Source: Odontocerum albicorne (Eukaryota; Arthropoda; Insecta; Trichoptera; Odontoceridae). Taken from it: a DNA stretch of 64,000 bases. The notes under the pieces were generated by a model, which saw only the letters and a list, made by a program, of their open reading frames with translations, made no database searches and had not been told where the DNA came from. The position numbers and the translations under genes are program-made. The stretch is taken from NCBI GenBank assembly GCA_949825065.1, contig OX463842.1, forward strand, positions 3,853,191-3,917,190, written 5' to 3'. This document shows positions 11,101 through 26,100 of this stretch, piece after piece; position 1 is the stretch's first letter; each line of letters opens with the position of its first letter.

Positions 11101-14100
11101 ATTGTTCTTGAGCGTCGTCTTTCCACGCTTTCAGTAACCACTCCAAACTGTCTTCTTGCCCACAAGCAATGTGTCCAAATAATCGGAGGACTCGCCGAAG
11201 ACACATATTGTCGACAATCTGTCGGCCATTCTCAGTTCTTCGAAAGAAGCGTTAAGACGTTCGCCTTGCTGTCCATGGAATTGGTAACATCCTTCACCAG
11301 TACCGTATTTCAAATACGTCTATTCCACGTATCTCGTTTACTCTCGCAAGTCTTCGCGCCATATATGAATAATGTGAAGACGGGATTATCTATAATATAT
11401 AAAACATTAAACATTCACATTGTTCTAGTAGAAAACGAACCATACGAGTAGAGTACAAGTAAATAACCATGCTTAATCCCAAGCTATCACATGCACAATT
11501 CCAACTGTATAATGTTTCCTTGGCATCGTCCTAAAGATGAAGGCTTCAACGTCTTCGAAACGTTAGTAATCATTTTAGCTTTCTGAACACTGCTGCAACT
11601 TAAATATTTATTTAAAACTATTATGCATTTGTGTGAAAAACTTTAAACATTCCTTGCGTTATAAGGATTTCTTCTAATAAAACCATATTTTTTTATTATA
11701 TTCACAGGTATATTGTAAATGTGAGTCCAAGGCATGTAAGGGTGTGGGCTGAAAAACATCTGGTGTCCCCGTGGCTGGGCTCACTCTATATTGGTGGGGT
11801 GTATCTTGGCCGTGGGGGATGTTATTAGATGAACCAAGACCTTTTGACAGTTTCTGTTTTTTAATGTATTATCTTTTTAATGTATTCGTGAAATGTGTCT
11901 AAATGTATTATGTACATACTATGTTGCTATCAATAAACCTGTATTTATTTATTTAAAAAGGAAAACTAAGAAAAGTGTGGTTGGATTAAGTGAATTCTTT
12001 AAATGATTCTGAAAGAAGGAAACGTAGCAAGTCTGAGAAACCGTAGAAGTTGCATGAGAAAGTGTAGGGCTGTAAAAGACGCTAAAGATGGGTGCCGAGG
12101 TAAAAAAAACTGTTGCTCTATCCTTTCTGCCTGCGTTAAAATGGCGTGATGGTATTTATGTATAACATTTATCTTAAAATAACAGGATTATATATATAGA
12201 AAACTTAAGTTGTAATATTTCGAAAATTCGGTGCAAAAATCGTTGTGAAAATTAAAAACCAGGGCTGTGAGATATACAGTCAGTAAACTATGCATATTAT
12301 ATATTGTTTATAGTTAAGGCATTAACATTGTGGAGGTTTATAGACATTGTAATTAATTTTTATCAAACACTGTTTATTTATTCCACTAAGTGGAATAAAC
12401 AGTGTTTGATATGTATATTATTTAGACCATACATACATATAGACCAAGAGTTCCCAAACTTTTTTCGGGCGCAGGCCCCTTTACCAAAAACTTTTAAAAC
12501 CGTCGACCCCCCTAGTTATTTACTTTACTTACTCAAATTAATAAGTTTGTACAGTACTTGATATCAAATACTTCACTAGATATTAACTTTTCATTTTAAT
12601 CACTTATAATTAAGGATTGAAAAAGATAAAAAGACTGCAGATTATGGCATTATCTTGTGCAACATTTAACATTGAAATCTGCGCTGACGGAAATTAAAGC
12701 AAAATAATACGAGCGGAGTTTTTTTTAATTTTTGACACTTATTAAATAAATATGTAAATTAAAATATTGACAAATATTCTTGATGAGGTACCTATTGGAA
12801 TCATAGATATTTTGAAGTAACAAACAAATAGCGGTAATAAAATGGTATATTTTTGCTGTCGTCGACAATTTTTTTTATTGAAACCATCAACCCCTAGAAA
12901 AATCAAATGGAACCCAGGGAGTCGATATCGACCACTTTGGGAACTCTTGATTTAAACCATCCCGCCGTCTACTTGTCAAGGTACACATAGAGGAGGAACT
13001 CCAGATTTTTCTATCATGACACATATTTTTCTATCATGACACATGGAGAGTTCAAAAATCTTGGGATTTGTATTAAAAACTGCCCAACATTTCTCGGATT
13101 TACGAACATTAAAACTGTTGTACTGCTCTTTGGTACGTAGCCGCCTTGACTACAACTCATCAATATGGTCTCCTCATTACGCCGCTCATGCACAAACTTT
13201 AGAACGTGTACAAAACAAATTTCTAAGATTCATAAATTTTAAACTTGGAATGCCACATGAACAAAGAAATTATCCCAACTTATTAAATGCAGTGAAACTC
13301 TTGAAGCTGTGTGACAGAAGAAAAACAGCCGATATAGTACTGCTATACAAAATCATATCATTCACTCAGTGATTGATGCACCTTACTTACTCGCAAACAT
13401 TTCATTTCGTATTCCCATTAGATCCACAAGACAGCTCAATCTTTTTTATACCGAAAATTGCTATACTAATTATAAAATCAACTCCTCTATAATTCGTATG
13501 CAAAGACTTGGAAACGAGTTTTGCAACAATTTAGATATTTTTAATATAAGTATAGTATATAGTATTCGCCAGAATATCACAACAATATTTAGAAATAGCT
13601 ACTAACTTTGTGCTCTCCTTTATTAATATAAATAACGTAATATAAACCAAACATTAAGGACAATACTTTGCATCTGGAGTTGAGTAACCCTGCATCAACA
13701 TGTATGAAGCTTTGAATTCTGCAAAGCAACTTGCATCTCGTTCTACTAATGAGGCCATGTGTTTTCTATATCTCAATATATATCCATAAAATTCCCACAA
13801 AATTCTCAAAGATTATTAAATAAATTTAAAACGATGACTGTAATTTATTATTCCTACTGCTTTTTGTATCTTCATGTTAGTTTCAGATAAAGTTTTGTAT
13901 TATTTGTCGATAATTTTAAGTACGTGTATAACCTGTCACATGTTCATTTGTATATAAAGACACTGTTGTGTTGTTAAATAAATAAATATATCTGGCCTCT
14001 TCCATTTCTTACACCTTTTCATAAAACGCCTATGTTTTTTCAAACTTTTTACATCTCCTTTCAAAATATTTATCACTTGATCTAACTATACTTTCCTTGG

Positions 14101-17100
14101 TCTTCCTTTACCTTGCATTTTACTAACATTTGGACTGTTATTTTCTATGGTAGTGTTTCTTCATTCACTCGTTTTACCAATCCCATCTCACAATGTTCTA
14201 CTGAATCTTATTCAATAGGTCTACCATAAATTAACATTCATGTATACTCACTTTATTTCGTACGTTTTAATACGTGTAAATTTATGTCCTATGTATTTTT
14301 CTCAATCCACGCGTTTATTGTATTGTATTGTATTCGTTGCACAATTGTTATCAAATATAAAATATTACAATTCTGTAGGCTGATGAACTGATATCAGAAC
14401 TGCGTTGTGACGTCTCCCAAAATGCGACCCGGACGCGTCACCGCAGCCAGCCCACCCCCCCTTCAGGTTTGGGAGGCGCAGCCCGAGCTAGGGGCAATCG
14501 ACCGGCACGCCCCATCAGGTCTATGGTCAACATGGATGGGATTGTGTATGACCCGGCGCAGAGGAAATTTTTAAGGCGAAACGTAAGTATTATTAAGAAT
14601 ATTTAAGTTATTTTTTTAACCTTTCCTTCCCTGTGTTGGGTATCTTCTACACATTGCTTCTAATAACCATCAATATCTCTATAAATATAATAAATACAAG
14701 GTTAGGATTTTAGGTATTCCTCCATAATATATTTACGCATTGATTTAAAAAATAATATTAATAATAATCAGAATTTATCGACTACATCGAGGTGTTTTGT
14801 AAAGATCGAAAACAAATTAGCATTTAAACGCGGCGAACGCCTCGTCTTGACGATAGGTGAATAGTATGCGGGAAGCGCGACACTATATTCGCATCTCACT
14901 CTTGCATACTAGACTGAATTGCGAGAACCTGAATTGCCTCAACGCCGCAAGCATATGCGTAAGCGCCGGGGTATGCGACTGTATTCCGCGCCGCTAGTAG
15001 CTTCTAAGCTTGCAAATAGGTTGGACGTACGCCCGTTCCGTGAGCGGTGCCAGATGGTTTTTTAATGTTTTCAGCAAATAAATCTCAATTATTATAATTT
15101 TTAACTTCAATTATAATTAATTAAGGGGATTATCTATGAATGTTCATATTTTTCCGATTTAAAATCTCTAATTTTTTATTGCGTACTCACTACCCAACAC
15201 CGTAACACGCGTAATATTTTTATCACCGTAAGGGAAGGGTTAAGAGTGTTTCGTTTAGACTAAAATAGCTGTGTATAGATATCATCACCATCATCGCTTT
15301 TTTTATCGATGGTATAATGTGCATTAAAAAATTATTTCTTAAAAAATGTAGTTACGAAATAATCATAAAATAAAAAAAAATAAGAAAACAGTTTATAACA
15401 TTTCTAAAAATTCAAATAAAAACACATTAACAAAAAAATTACAGCCACAAGTCAAAATTATTACAATTATATATTAAACTAGCTGTACCCGGCCACGCGT
15501 TGCTGTGGCTCAATCTGGTTAAATGGAAAAGAAAGAAAAGAGAAAGCACACGTTTCAAATGTGTTTAATTTCACAATGATTGTGGGTATACAATATTTTA
15601 TATGTCTTTCAGCCACTTCATCGCCGTTTTTGCAAATGATCACGTCACTCCAAGAGGTCAATTCACGATATGATTTGAATTCAAATGAAAGATCGATTGC
15701 ACTGAGAAAGAAGAAAGAAAGTTATAAAATTTAGAGCCACGTCCAAATTATTACAATTATATGTAAAATTAAAAAATACACGTTGGATCGTATGATAGTG
15801 GGCCTTCTCTAGTTAGCTGCCCGTACATCACCGTATCAATTTGACATTGATACGAATTAAAAAAAAATGAAACAGTACAAATTTAATCGTTCAACAACTC
15901 TGCAATCAGTCTACTTTTATAGCTCAACAATCTATGGAAAAATATGTCGACAATCTCAGCAAATTGATTTCCTAAAGAGAATTTTTTTTGGTAATTAGGG
16001 GTACTTTGTTTATAATATAAATAGCCCAATGGCAAATATACACTGAAGGATCTCGGAAAAGCTGAACAATTCAGGACAATTCAATTGAGAATTCATGATT
16101 GCATGCAAAATAAGTAAATAATTTGAATCTCTTATTTTGCTAAGACGTAATGAATTCCACCTACGTTCGACATAGTTATAAATAATGGCAATTATATGAT
16201 TTATGAATTTAAAATTGATAAATCTCAATAAAGTGTCCCTATTTTGGTAGGCAGAGATAAAAGATCTCCACTACATTATATCCTGTGCACATATTTCGCT
16301 ACTGCTACATTCATGCGCCTCGTCTCATATCGTAAATATACTAATGAAGCACCTTAAGGCATGTTGTTTAACCCTTCCCTTACGGTGTTAAAATTGAAAC
16401 GCGTGCCCCGGTGTTGAGTAGTGAGTACGCAATCAAAAATTTGCGATTTTAAATCGGAAAAATAAGAACATTCATAGATAATCCCCTTAATTAATTATAA
16501 TTGAAGTTAAAAATTATAATAATTGAGATTTATTTGCTGAAAACATTAAAAAACCATCTGGCAACGCTCACGGAACGGGCGTACGTCTAACCTATTTGCA
16601 AGCCTAGAAGCTACTGTGGCGCGGAACGTCAGTCGCATACCCCGGCGCTTACGCTTATGCTTGCGACGTTGAGACAATTCAGCTCCTCGCAATTCAGTGG
16701 AGTATGCAAGAGTGAGATGCGAATATAGTGTCGCGCTTCCCGCATACTATTCACCTATCGTCAAGACACAAGGTCGAAGCACTCACAGCGTTTAAATGCG
16801 AATTTGTTTCCGATATCTTCACAAAATACCCACGATGTAGTCGATAAATTCTGATTATTATTAATATTATTTTTTAAATCAATGCGTAAATATATTATGG
16901 AGGAATACCTAAAATCTTAACCTTGTATTTATTATATTTATAGAGATATTGATGGTTATTAGAAGCAACGTGTAGAAGATACCCAACACAGGGAAGGAAA
17001 GGTTAACTCTTCCTTCCCTGTGATGTGTAACTAGTACACATTGCTTCTAAAAACTTTAATATCTCAATAAATATAATAAATACTGGGTTCAGATTTTAGG

Positions 17101-20100
17101 TATTCCTCTGTAATACATTTACGCATTGAATGAAAAAAATAATATTAACCCTTTCCGGTCCACAAAAAAAAATAAAAATGTTCCATCAGGTCCACAAAAG
17201 ATTTACAGAATTACAGGGTAAAACAATACATCCAGGTTGTTTTTAATAAAACGTCGAATGACATTCGACATGTCGAATGACATTGAATGGTGTCGAATGA
17301 CAATTGAAAAATGTCGATTGACATTCGACATAGGACCGGAAAGGGTTAATAATAATTTGCACTTATCGGCCCCATCAGAGATATTTTGTGAAAATCGTGA
17401 ATAAATTCACCAGTACAATCAAACGTGTGCCAGTGTGTGATGTAGGTATATTCATTCTAAAAAACCGCTATGGGTGAGGAAGCGATGCTATCTCACTCTC
17501 CCTCTACTTCGGTATATGGGAACGCAAGAAATAGAATCTCAGTTCACTCGCTTCTCTCGCTCAGTTGCCAGCGGACTTTCATTGGAGCAGGTCGCTTCGC
17601 CCAGGATCTTCATGAATAATATGGTTTAGGCGTTTCTCATCGCAGTTCACTAGTCGTCCGGAACGCTCCATGTCTTTCAGGTCGAAATTACCGTCATTGA
17701 AACGCAAAAACCATCGACGAGCTGTCCTTTAATTCATAGAATCTTCACTGTACACTTCGCAAATATCGGGAGCAGCTTTGACAGCTTTATTCCCTCGATT
17801 GAACGCGAACAGAAAGAGGTGTCGAAAATGCTCACTTTCGTCTACTTGACATTCCATTTTGAAGGCTTGTAATCAAATAAAATAATATATGTTACGTAAA
17901 AACAAACACAATATCTTATAGAACAGAAAATTTCCTTTCGAATGACGTATAACGTTTACCATCTTGTTTTACTTTTGGTGCTCATTTTTCAATTTGGAAA
18001 AAAACGGACACAACTTATGTTAACACCTAATATTTAAGCAACGCAAAAAAAATCTTATAAATGTAATGGAATAAAGTGAAAGCTTCAGAAATACTCGAAT
18101 AGCCAAAATCTATTTAATCACAATTTACTTTAAATATTTAAACAGGGCAGTCAATCATATAACTACGGGGTTGTAACATATATAACTTTTTCATTATATA
18201 CAATACAATCTAACGAGTTTTTTGCAATGTGACAATCTCTTTCAAACAATCAGAAAGGCATGAAAGATGTCTTAAGTGACAACCAGACTGAAATCCTGTT
18301 TTTTTTAGTATAAATTGCTATTAAGACAAATAGAACTCACACTCTTAGATCAGAAGAAAGTTTTCTTACCAATAAGCCACGCAGGTTGTCAAGACTTTTT
18401 AAAACAATCCTCGATAACCGTTCATCCTTACAACGTAAACTTTTTATTTTTAAATCTGTCAATAATATTGGACTTGAATCTCAAGTTAGGGTACCTTTGA
18501 AGAGAGTTTGCTCTCTAAACGGCACTGTATAAATGATTATTTTATTATTATTACTAGCTGTACCCGGCCACGCGTTGCTGTGACTCAGTCTGGTTAAATA
18601 TAAAAAAAAAGAAAAGAGAAAGCACACGTTTCTAATATGTTAAATTTCACAATGCTTGTGGGTATACAATATTTTTGACGTCTTTAAGCCACTCTTAACC
18701 TGTCGTGTTCTTTCTGTTGAGAACGAAGCAGATCTAAAGCTGCAGAATGCGATCGTCGTAGATATTTAATATTTATCATTTAATATTTAATTATTTATTA
18801 ATTCCGAAACGTCGAAAATGCAATGTGACATAACTGTCAATGAGAATTGTTTAGTTTGCGTGTGTCGCTGCAGGGGGCGCTCCCGTTATTTCGTCTGTTT
18901 TATATACTTTTTTATGTACAACCGTATATAAAAAATATATATAAACATGCTCGTATACAAATGCAACCTTTTGTCAAAATTTCAAAGCAATCGTGGAAGA
19001 ACTTTCGGAGATTATAGATTTTTAATATACGAACATTAACATTTTTATTTATATAGATTATTGACGCGAGCCTATTCAAAATCTCTCATTTTTATCATCA
19101 CCATCACACTGACGTTTTATTGGGATTGATAGAGAGAACACATCTCTACATCATTTTATCATAACATTCATTTTTCGTTTTTGCCACGTCCACCTTATCA
19201 TACCAAATCTCATAGTATAAAGGCTTTTCACTCTTTCCCTAGTTTAAACTCTTATTTACACAGCTAGACGTATTCCAACGTAGTAAAGTTTCCTTGGGAT
19301 AGATACAATGACATGATTTGAAGATGTTTTGTATCAGTGGAATAAGGTTTTTCGGATTGTTTTACCGCGTGGTTTGTAAGATGATACCATAAGCCAAACC
19401 ACGCGATAAAAAACGTTATTCAACAGTAAAAATAATAGATTTGTTTCAGATTTAAACTTTTTTCTATAGGAATTAATAAAGTGCCAATGAAAATTTTACG
19501 TATAATAATGATCTCAGATTTTTTTTATTTATTAACCTTGCGTAAATGTTTTAAAAAAAATTTCTTAATTTCAATAAAGACAACATTACATAATCGACAA
19601 ACGTACTAACAATAGAGTTACAAATTATGCGTAGTTTACCAAAATATGAACGGTAAATATTTTTTTGTAAATCTAAGTCTAATATTTTTTCATTAGACAA
19701 TTCTTTGTTAATCCTAAATCATGACGTGCACAACAAAAATCAGTAATTAATAATTCATCTTAAAGGTTTAACCTTATCTCGCTGGATTAGAGAATATTCA
19801 TTTCAAATATTTGCTTATTAATTTTTTCCCAATCCGCTAATCCACTTCCATTCAAATATTGACAAGTTAAGACTCCGTTTCATACAACTGAAATTATTTT
19901 TTCCTGTGATTTTTTCAAATTTGTGATCATGTCTCAATTATCACAAATATTTGTCTAATAAGTATGATATCATTCTAAATTGTTTTGTTGTTTGCCCTTT
20001 ATTTATTTTGACTTTGAACCTCTCTGTTTTTCCTATGTTATTTCACTTTATTGAATAAACGACCTACAAGTCCTAGTTAATAAAACAATTGTTTTTCAGA

Positions 20101-23100
20101 CCAGGGGGTTGCGAGTGGAATGTCCGTTTGAATTCAGATGTATTAAAAAGTTTTTTTTACTTAAGGGTTCATTAAAATATTTCTACACTACACCTAAGTC
20201 TGAATGTATTACTTAAAAGGAAAAAATAAGTAAAATAAAAAACTTATTTTATATTTTTGTGTTCAATACAGGTTTAATTTAGGTTCACAACTAGTTTCGA
20301 AGACCACCATCTTCTTCGTCAGGTGAATATAAACTAAGTTGCTAAAATATATTCTGTGCAAGTGTAAATAACCTAATATAAAATAGGTTAGGTAGGGGGA
20401 CTGAAGTGGGGAGAGATGTGATACAATGGTGAATTTTATATTAGGTTATTTACACTTGTACAGAATATATTTTAGCAACTTAGTTTATATTTACCTGACG
20501 AAGAAGACGGTGGTATTCGAAACTAGTTGTGAACCTAAATTAAACCTGTGGTGAACACAAAAATATAAAATAAGTTTTTTTATTTTACTTATTTTTTTCT
20601 TTTATGTAAAAAATGGAACCACAAAGTGAAACTATAGTATTTTCGAAGATTCAAGAAATGAATGTATTACTATTAGGATGTCTATAAAAATGTTTCTGTG
20701 TAGTTCGTTTTCCCTTGATAAATTGTTTGCGGCTTTCTTGCCAAATATTTATTTTTTCTAAACACATGCAGATGCAAGAAAGTTCCTGACCTAATAACTG
20801 CTTTACCACCTTCCAATATTAATGCTCAATTTATATTTATTTATTTTCTAATGTTTTTAATCGGTCAGTAATAGTGGGGTCGAATCCTAAATGAGAGCGT
20901 CGTTGAGGAGAGTCGACTCGCTAAGCAACACTTTTTAAATTGTTATTTAATTATTAACATAATTTTTGGTTGGTTAGCACAAATTACCACATGGCACTCA
21001 GCCCGCCAAGTTATCGTATACACATACGCAACGAAATCGTAATACATTATTACGCCATAGTGTAAAATGTTAAAAAATATGTACTAATTACATTGTGGAA
21101 ACAAATCATAATTTAAATTAAAAGAAAGTTGAGTTATAATCTTTTCCACGTACCACAAAAATTTGATACGCAGCTTTTTTATTTCTAGTATATTTACTAC
21201 TAAATATTTAAGAAACATATTTTTTTAATTACAATATTAAATATTTCAATAACTCATACTCAGGCAGTAATATAACTTAGGCAATAAGACATCTTGTTTA
21301 AATTATAATATTCTCAAAATAAGACCCATTAATTGGTAAAAAAAAATAATTAATTATTGTTCTTAGCACTTTGTCGTTTTTGACATCTTTCGAAATTTCT
21401 ATCATTTCTAGTTTGTATTTTTTGTATTGTGTATTATTAATTTCTTGGTCATTTTGAGGTATAAAAGTGAAATCAGAACATTGAAGATGAGAGTAAATTA
21501 AATAGAAATGCACGCTTTGCAAGCAATATCTGGTAGAATAAGCAATGACTGGATTAGGGAGAACTGTTTGTTGGAGTCCATAAGTTAAGTTGAATCGGGA
21601 AAGGAATCTTTAAATTGTTTTGAAATGTCGAAAAAATCAATTCTGAAAGACAAAACAAATATGCATGTACGGAATTAATGGCATACGAGGAAGATATTGG
21701 CCGAGGAAAAAAACGTAATTATATAGTTTTTAGCAAAATTAATAAGGGAAAGCATAACAAACAGAAAAAAACATGTATGACGATTTGTTTAAATGTGGAT
21801 GAATCACATACTGTTTGTGTGGGTAGGAAGGTGTGGAGATCTGGCAGAAAAATGGCTTACTAGTATGTATGAATGTGTAATTACTGGATTCAGTGTTCAT
21901 TTAAAGCAATCAGTAATGAAATATAAAGATTGCATGAAAACATCAGCTGAATTACATACATACCTTCATACTACTACCCTATCGGGGTAGGCAGAGAGCA
22001 GAGAGCGCCATATTTCACCGTATACATTCATAAACCTTTTTATTCAACTTCTACGATATCTTAGACTTATTGCAATTTTTTGGTTTCAAAATATAGTTTA
22101 ATTGATCCAATCATATTTTCATTGGTCCCCTATCATGCTTTCCACTCATATTTGCCCAGTAGAATTGTTTCTTCAGTCTTTCTTCACCCATTCGTTGTAC
22201 ATGTACAAACCATCTCAAAGTGCTCTTCTGCATATTAATTAATACATAAGTTTACATTCATCTGATATAATTTTATTCGATATTCTGTCATACACTGTCA
22301 TCACATGTGTTATTATTCTCAGTGCACGCTTTTCTTTAATCAATATCTTAAATCCAAAACTGCTCAAAATATTTTCTTTAATTCTTAATTAATATCTTAT
22401 ATCAAAAACTGATCACATTGTTTTCTTTAATTCTTAATTAATACGAGTATGTATTATCGCAAACTGCACATATTATTTTCTTTAATTCTTAATTAATATC
22501 TAATATCCAAAACTGCTCATATTATTTTCATCAATACTTAATTAATATCTATGCAAAACTGCTCATATTATTTTATTTAATTCTTAATTAATATCTCATA
22601 TCCAAAACTGCTCATATTATTTTCTTTAATTCTTAATTAATATCTAACATCCCAAACTGCTCATGTTCTTTTATTTAATTCTTAATTAATATCTAATATC
22701 CAAAACTGCTCATGCTATTTTCTTTAATTCTTAATTAATATCTAATATCCAAAACTGCTCATATTATTTTCTTTAATTCTTAATTAATATCTAATATCCA
22801 AAACTGCTCCTACTATTTTCTTTAATTCTTAATTAATATCTTATATCCGAAACTGCTCATATTATTTTCATCAATACTTAATTAATATCTATTATTCAAA
22901 ACTGCTCATATTATTTTCTTTAATTCTTAATTAATATCTAATATCCAAATCTGCTCATATTATTTTCATCAATACTTAATGAATATCTTTTATTTAAAAC
23001 TGCACATATTATTTTCTTTAATTCTTAATTAATATCTAATATCCAAAACTGCTCATATTATTTTCATCAATGCTTAATTAATATCTATTATTCAAAACTG

Positions 23101-26100
23101 CTCATATTACTTTATTCAATTCTTAATTAATATCTAATATCCAAAACTGCTCATATTATCTTTAATTCTTAATTAATATCTTATATCCAAAACAGCTCAT
23201 ATTATTTTCATCAATACTTAATGAATATCTAATATTCAAAACTGCTCATATTATTTTCTTTAATTCTTAATTAATATCTAATATCCAAATCTGCTCATAT
23301 TATTTTCATCAATACTTAATGAATATCTATTATTCAAAACTGCTCATATTATTTTCTTTAACTCTTAATTAATATCTTATATCCAAAACTGCTGAAATTA
23401 TTTTATTTAATTCTTAATTCATGTATAATATCCAAAACTGCTCATATTAATTTTTAATGCGATTGTATTTTTCAATTTTTTTAAATGTAACAGTTGTTCA
23501 ATTTAATATTTATTTTATAATATTTAAATGATAGCTTAAATCTTGCTATTCGTCATTTATCGAGGATCAGCTACTCTGTTTTGCAATGCATTTTTAGCGG
23601 CAGTTTTGTCCCTAATGGGATTATTCAACGGTTGCAACTCTAATGCAGTTATTAATGCGTCTGTAGGCCGGGGATGCCCACAAAGGGCCTTTCCACTCTC
23701 CGATCCGAGCATTATCCTGTTTGCTGAATCACATTGTTACCTCCATATATGTAACAAGGACGAAACATAATACTCGTTTTAGTTTGTAAAACTGTTCAAT
23801 ATGCTCATTGCTGTTGCAGAAAAACTTGTTACGGCAAATTTGTGATATCCTATTTAGATATCTAAGGCTTAGGAGATAAAGACTGTTAAATTTTCAGGAT
23901 TTTAAGTTGAATGGTTTTTTCCCAATTGAAATGTTGATATCTCTATTTTTACCGTTTAGTGTCTGAAACAAAATGGAATGGAAAAAGGTTTTTAAATGAG
24001 AATTATGTTACTGACGAACAGGACACCTGTTCTAGGACTAGACGAATTTTAACATTCACTATTATTTGAAAGTTAATTGATCAATATTTAAAAAAAATAT
24101 ACTGAACAATTAACTTTCAAGTAATTTTTTCAAGTGAAAAATTTAAAATCAATTATTAAAAAGGAATTCAATAATTTTAAAATATTAAACACCAATTATT
24201 TAATAATCACCCAGAGCGAATAGTCGGTTAAAAAAATGGTTTCGTTATAAATAGCAACGTAGTGGGTTTTTTCCAAGATGGTTATATTTTACAATCTATC
24301 AAAAAGGTTTTAAAGATGCCTGAAACCAGACTGGGTTATTATTTTTATTTTGGATTCCAACGTGAATCGAATCCGTGGCTTCTAGGATAAAAAGCAGGCT
24401 ACTTACTAACGATGCTACGGAGTTTGTATCGTTATACAATAGTATAATAAAAATAGATACCATTATTTTACGAGCTAAGGTCATTAAAATTAGATGCCAT
24501 TATTTTACGAGCTAAGGTCATTAAAATTAGATGCCATTATTTTACGAGCTAAGGTCATTAAAATTAGATGCCATTATTTTACGAGCTAAGGTCATTAAAA
24601 TTAGATGCCATTATTTTACGAGCTAAGGTCATTAAAATTAGATGCCATTATTTTACAAGCTAAGGTCATTAAAATTAGATGCCATTATTTTACGAGCTAA
24701 GGTCATTAAAATTAGATGTCATTATTTTACGAGCTAAGGTCATTAAAATTAAAATTTTAAACATATATACAAACTATGACAGAATTTCCTTGTCAAGGTA
24801 GGCAGAGAGGACAAAACACGATACTTTCTTATCTCAATACACATCTTTAACCTCTTCTACATTTATACACCTTCTCAAACAGCTCCTACAAATATTCTGA
24901 ATTTTAAAAGTTAACCAATCAAAACTGTTTATATCTTTGTTTGAAATGGTTTATATATGCCTCTAAAATATGTTAATTTAGCAAATTGTAAATTGGGTGT
25001 TAGGTGAATTAGTACGAAAGATTTTTTTTCAATAGCTTCATCAATATTTAAAAGGTTAAGAGAAAAAAATAAATAAGTAAATTTTCAAATATAAAAACAT
25101 TGTTTTAGAAACAAACCTATAATAAGCGGTTTTTTATATCTTGGATAAAACACAGATGGCGTCGCGAACTTGCTTGGGTCTTGTGAAATTTGAGAAGTGT
25201 AATGTATGACATTTATAAAAATGGAGTCTTATACAATACAACAACGCGTTCGAATTGTTGAATTATTGTATGTATTGTAATCTACGGATACGGTGATATT
25301 AATTGGCCACCAAGATCATGTGATCTGACACCGTTGGACTATTTTATCTGGGGTTACGTGAAAAGTCAGGTCTATAAGAATAACCCCCAATCAATTCCTG
25401 AGCTGATGGACGAAATTATTCGCGTTATTGGTGAGTTAGAACCGCAATCGTCATCGAAAATTTTAACAAAGGAGTGGACATATGTGGAGCTGCAAGAGGT
25501 GGACATTTGGCGGATGTTGGTTTTTGTGTTTAAATGTCATACATTATACTTCAAGGACCAATAAAAAGTTTTATGAAATCAAAGCAAATTGTATGTTTTA
25601 CTCAAGAATTTAAAAAATTTGAATTAAAAAAACCGCTCAATTTGAAAGACACTACAATGCAAGCTTTAATTTTAAAATGCATTAACCATACTCATATTTG
25701 TAGGTGCCATTAAGAAAATATGTTTCGAGAAATCTGGAATTAAATATTTCCATCACGTTGTTACCTGTAAAGCTAATTACGCCATTTAAAGATAAATACC
25801 CACAGAATGTTCTTTTTTTCTTTATATACAGCTAGATACATTCACACTGTAATGCTAAATATTTTATGGTTTTACCAACTTTATAAATGAAACGGTAGAA
25901 TATATATTATTTAAAAATATTATTCAACATTTCCATAGAATTTTACAAATTTTTAGAGGTAATTTAGTGACAATTCTTACGGACGCTAGATTGTGCGAAT
26001 TTAGTTACGTCTTCGTAGTATATTGCCAAAACATGCGATGACAAACTGCGAGTTTCCTGCTTACTTAAGTGATTCTTAAAACCGAAATCTCAATGAATGG

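Noticed and set aside
24450..24757. CRISPR-like array
   Set aside because: Units are contiguous near-identical 37 bp repeats with no unique spacers, in a eukaryotic intron.
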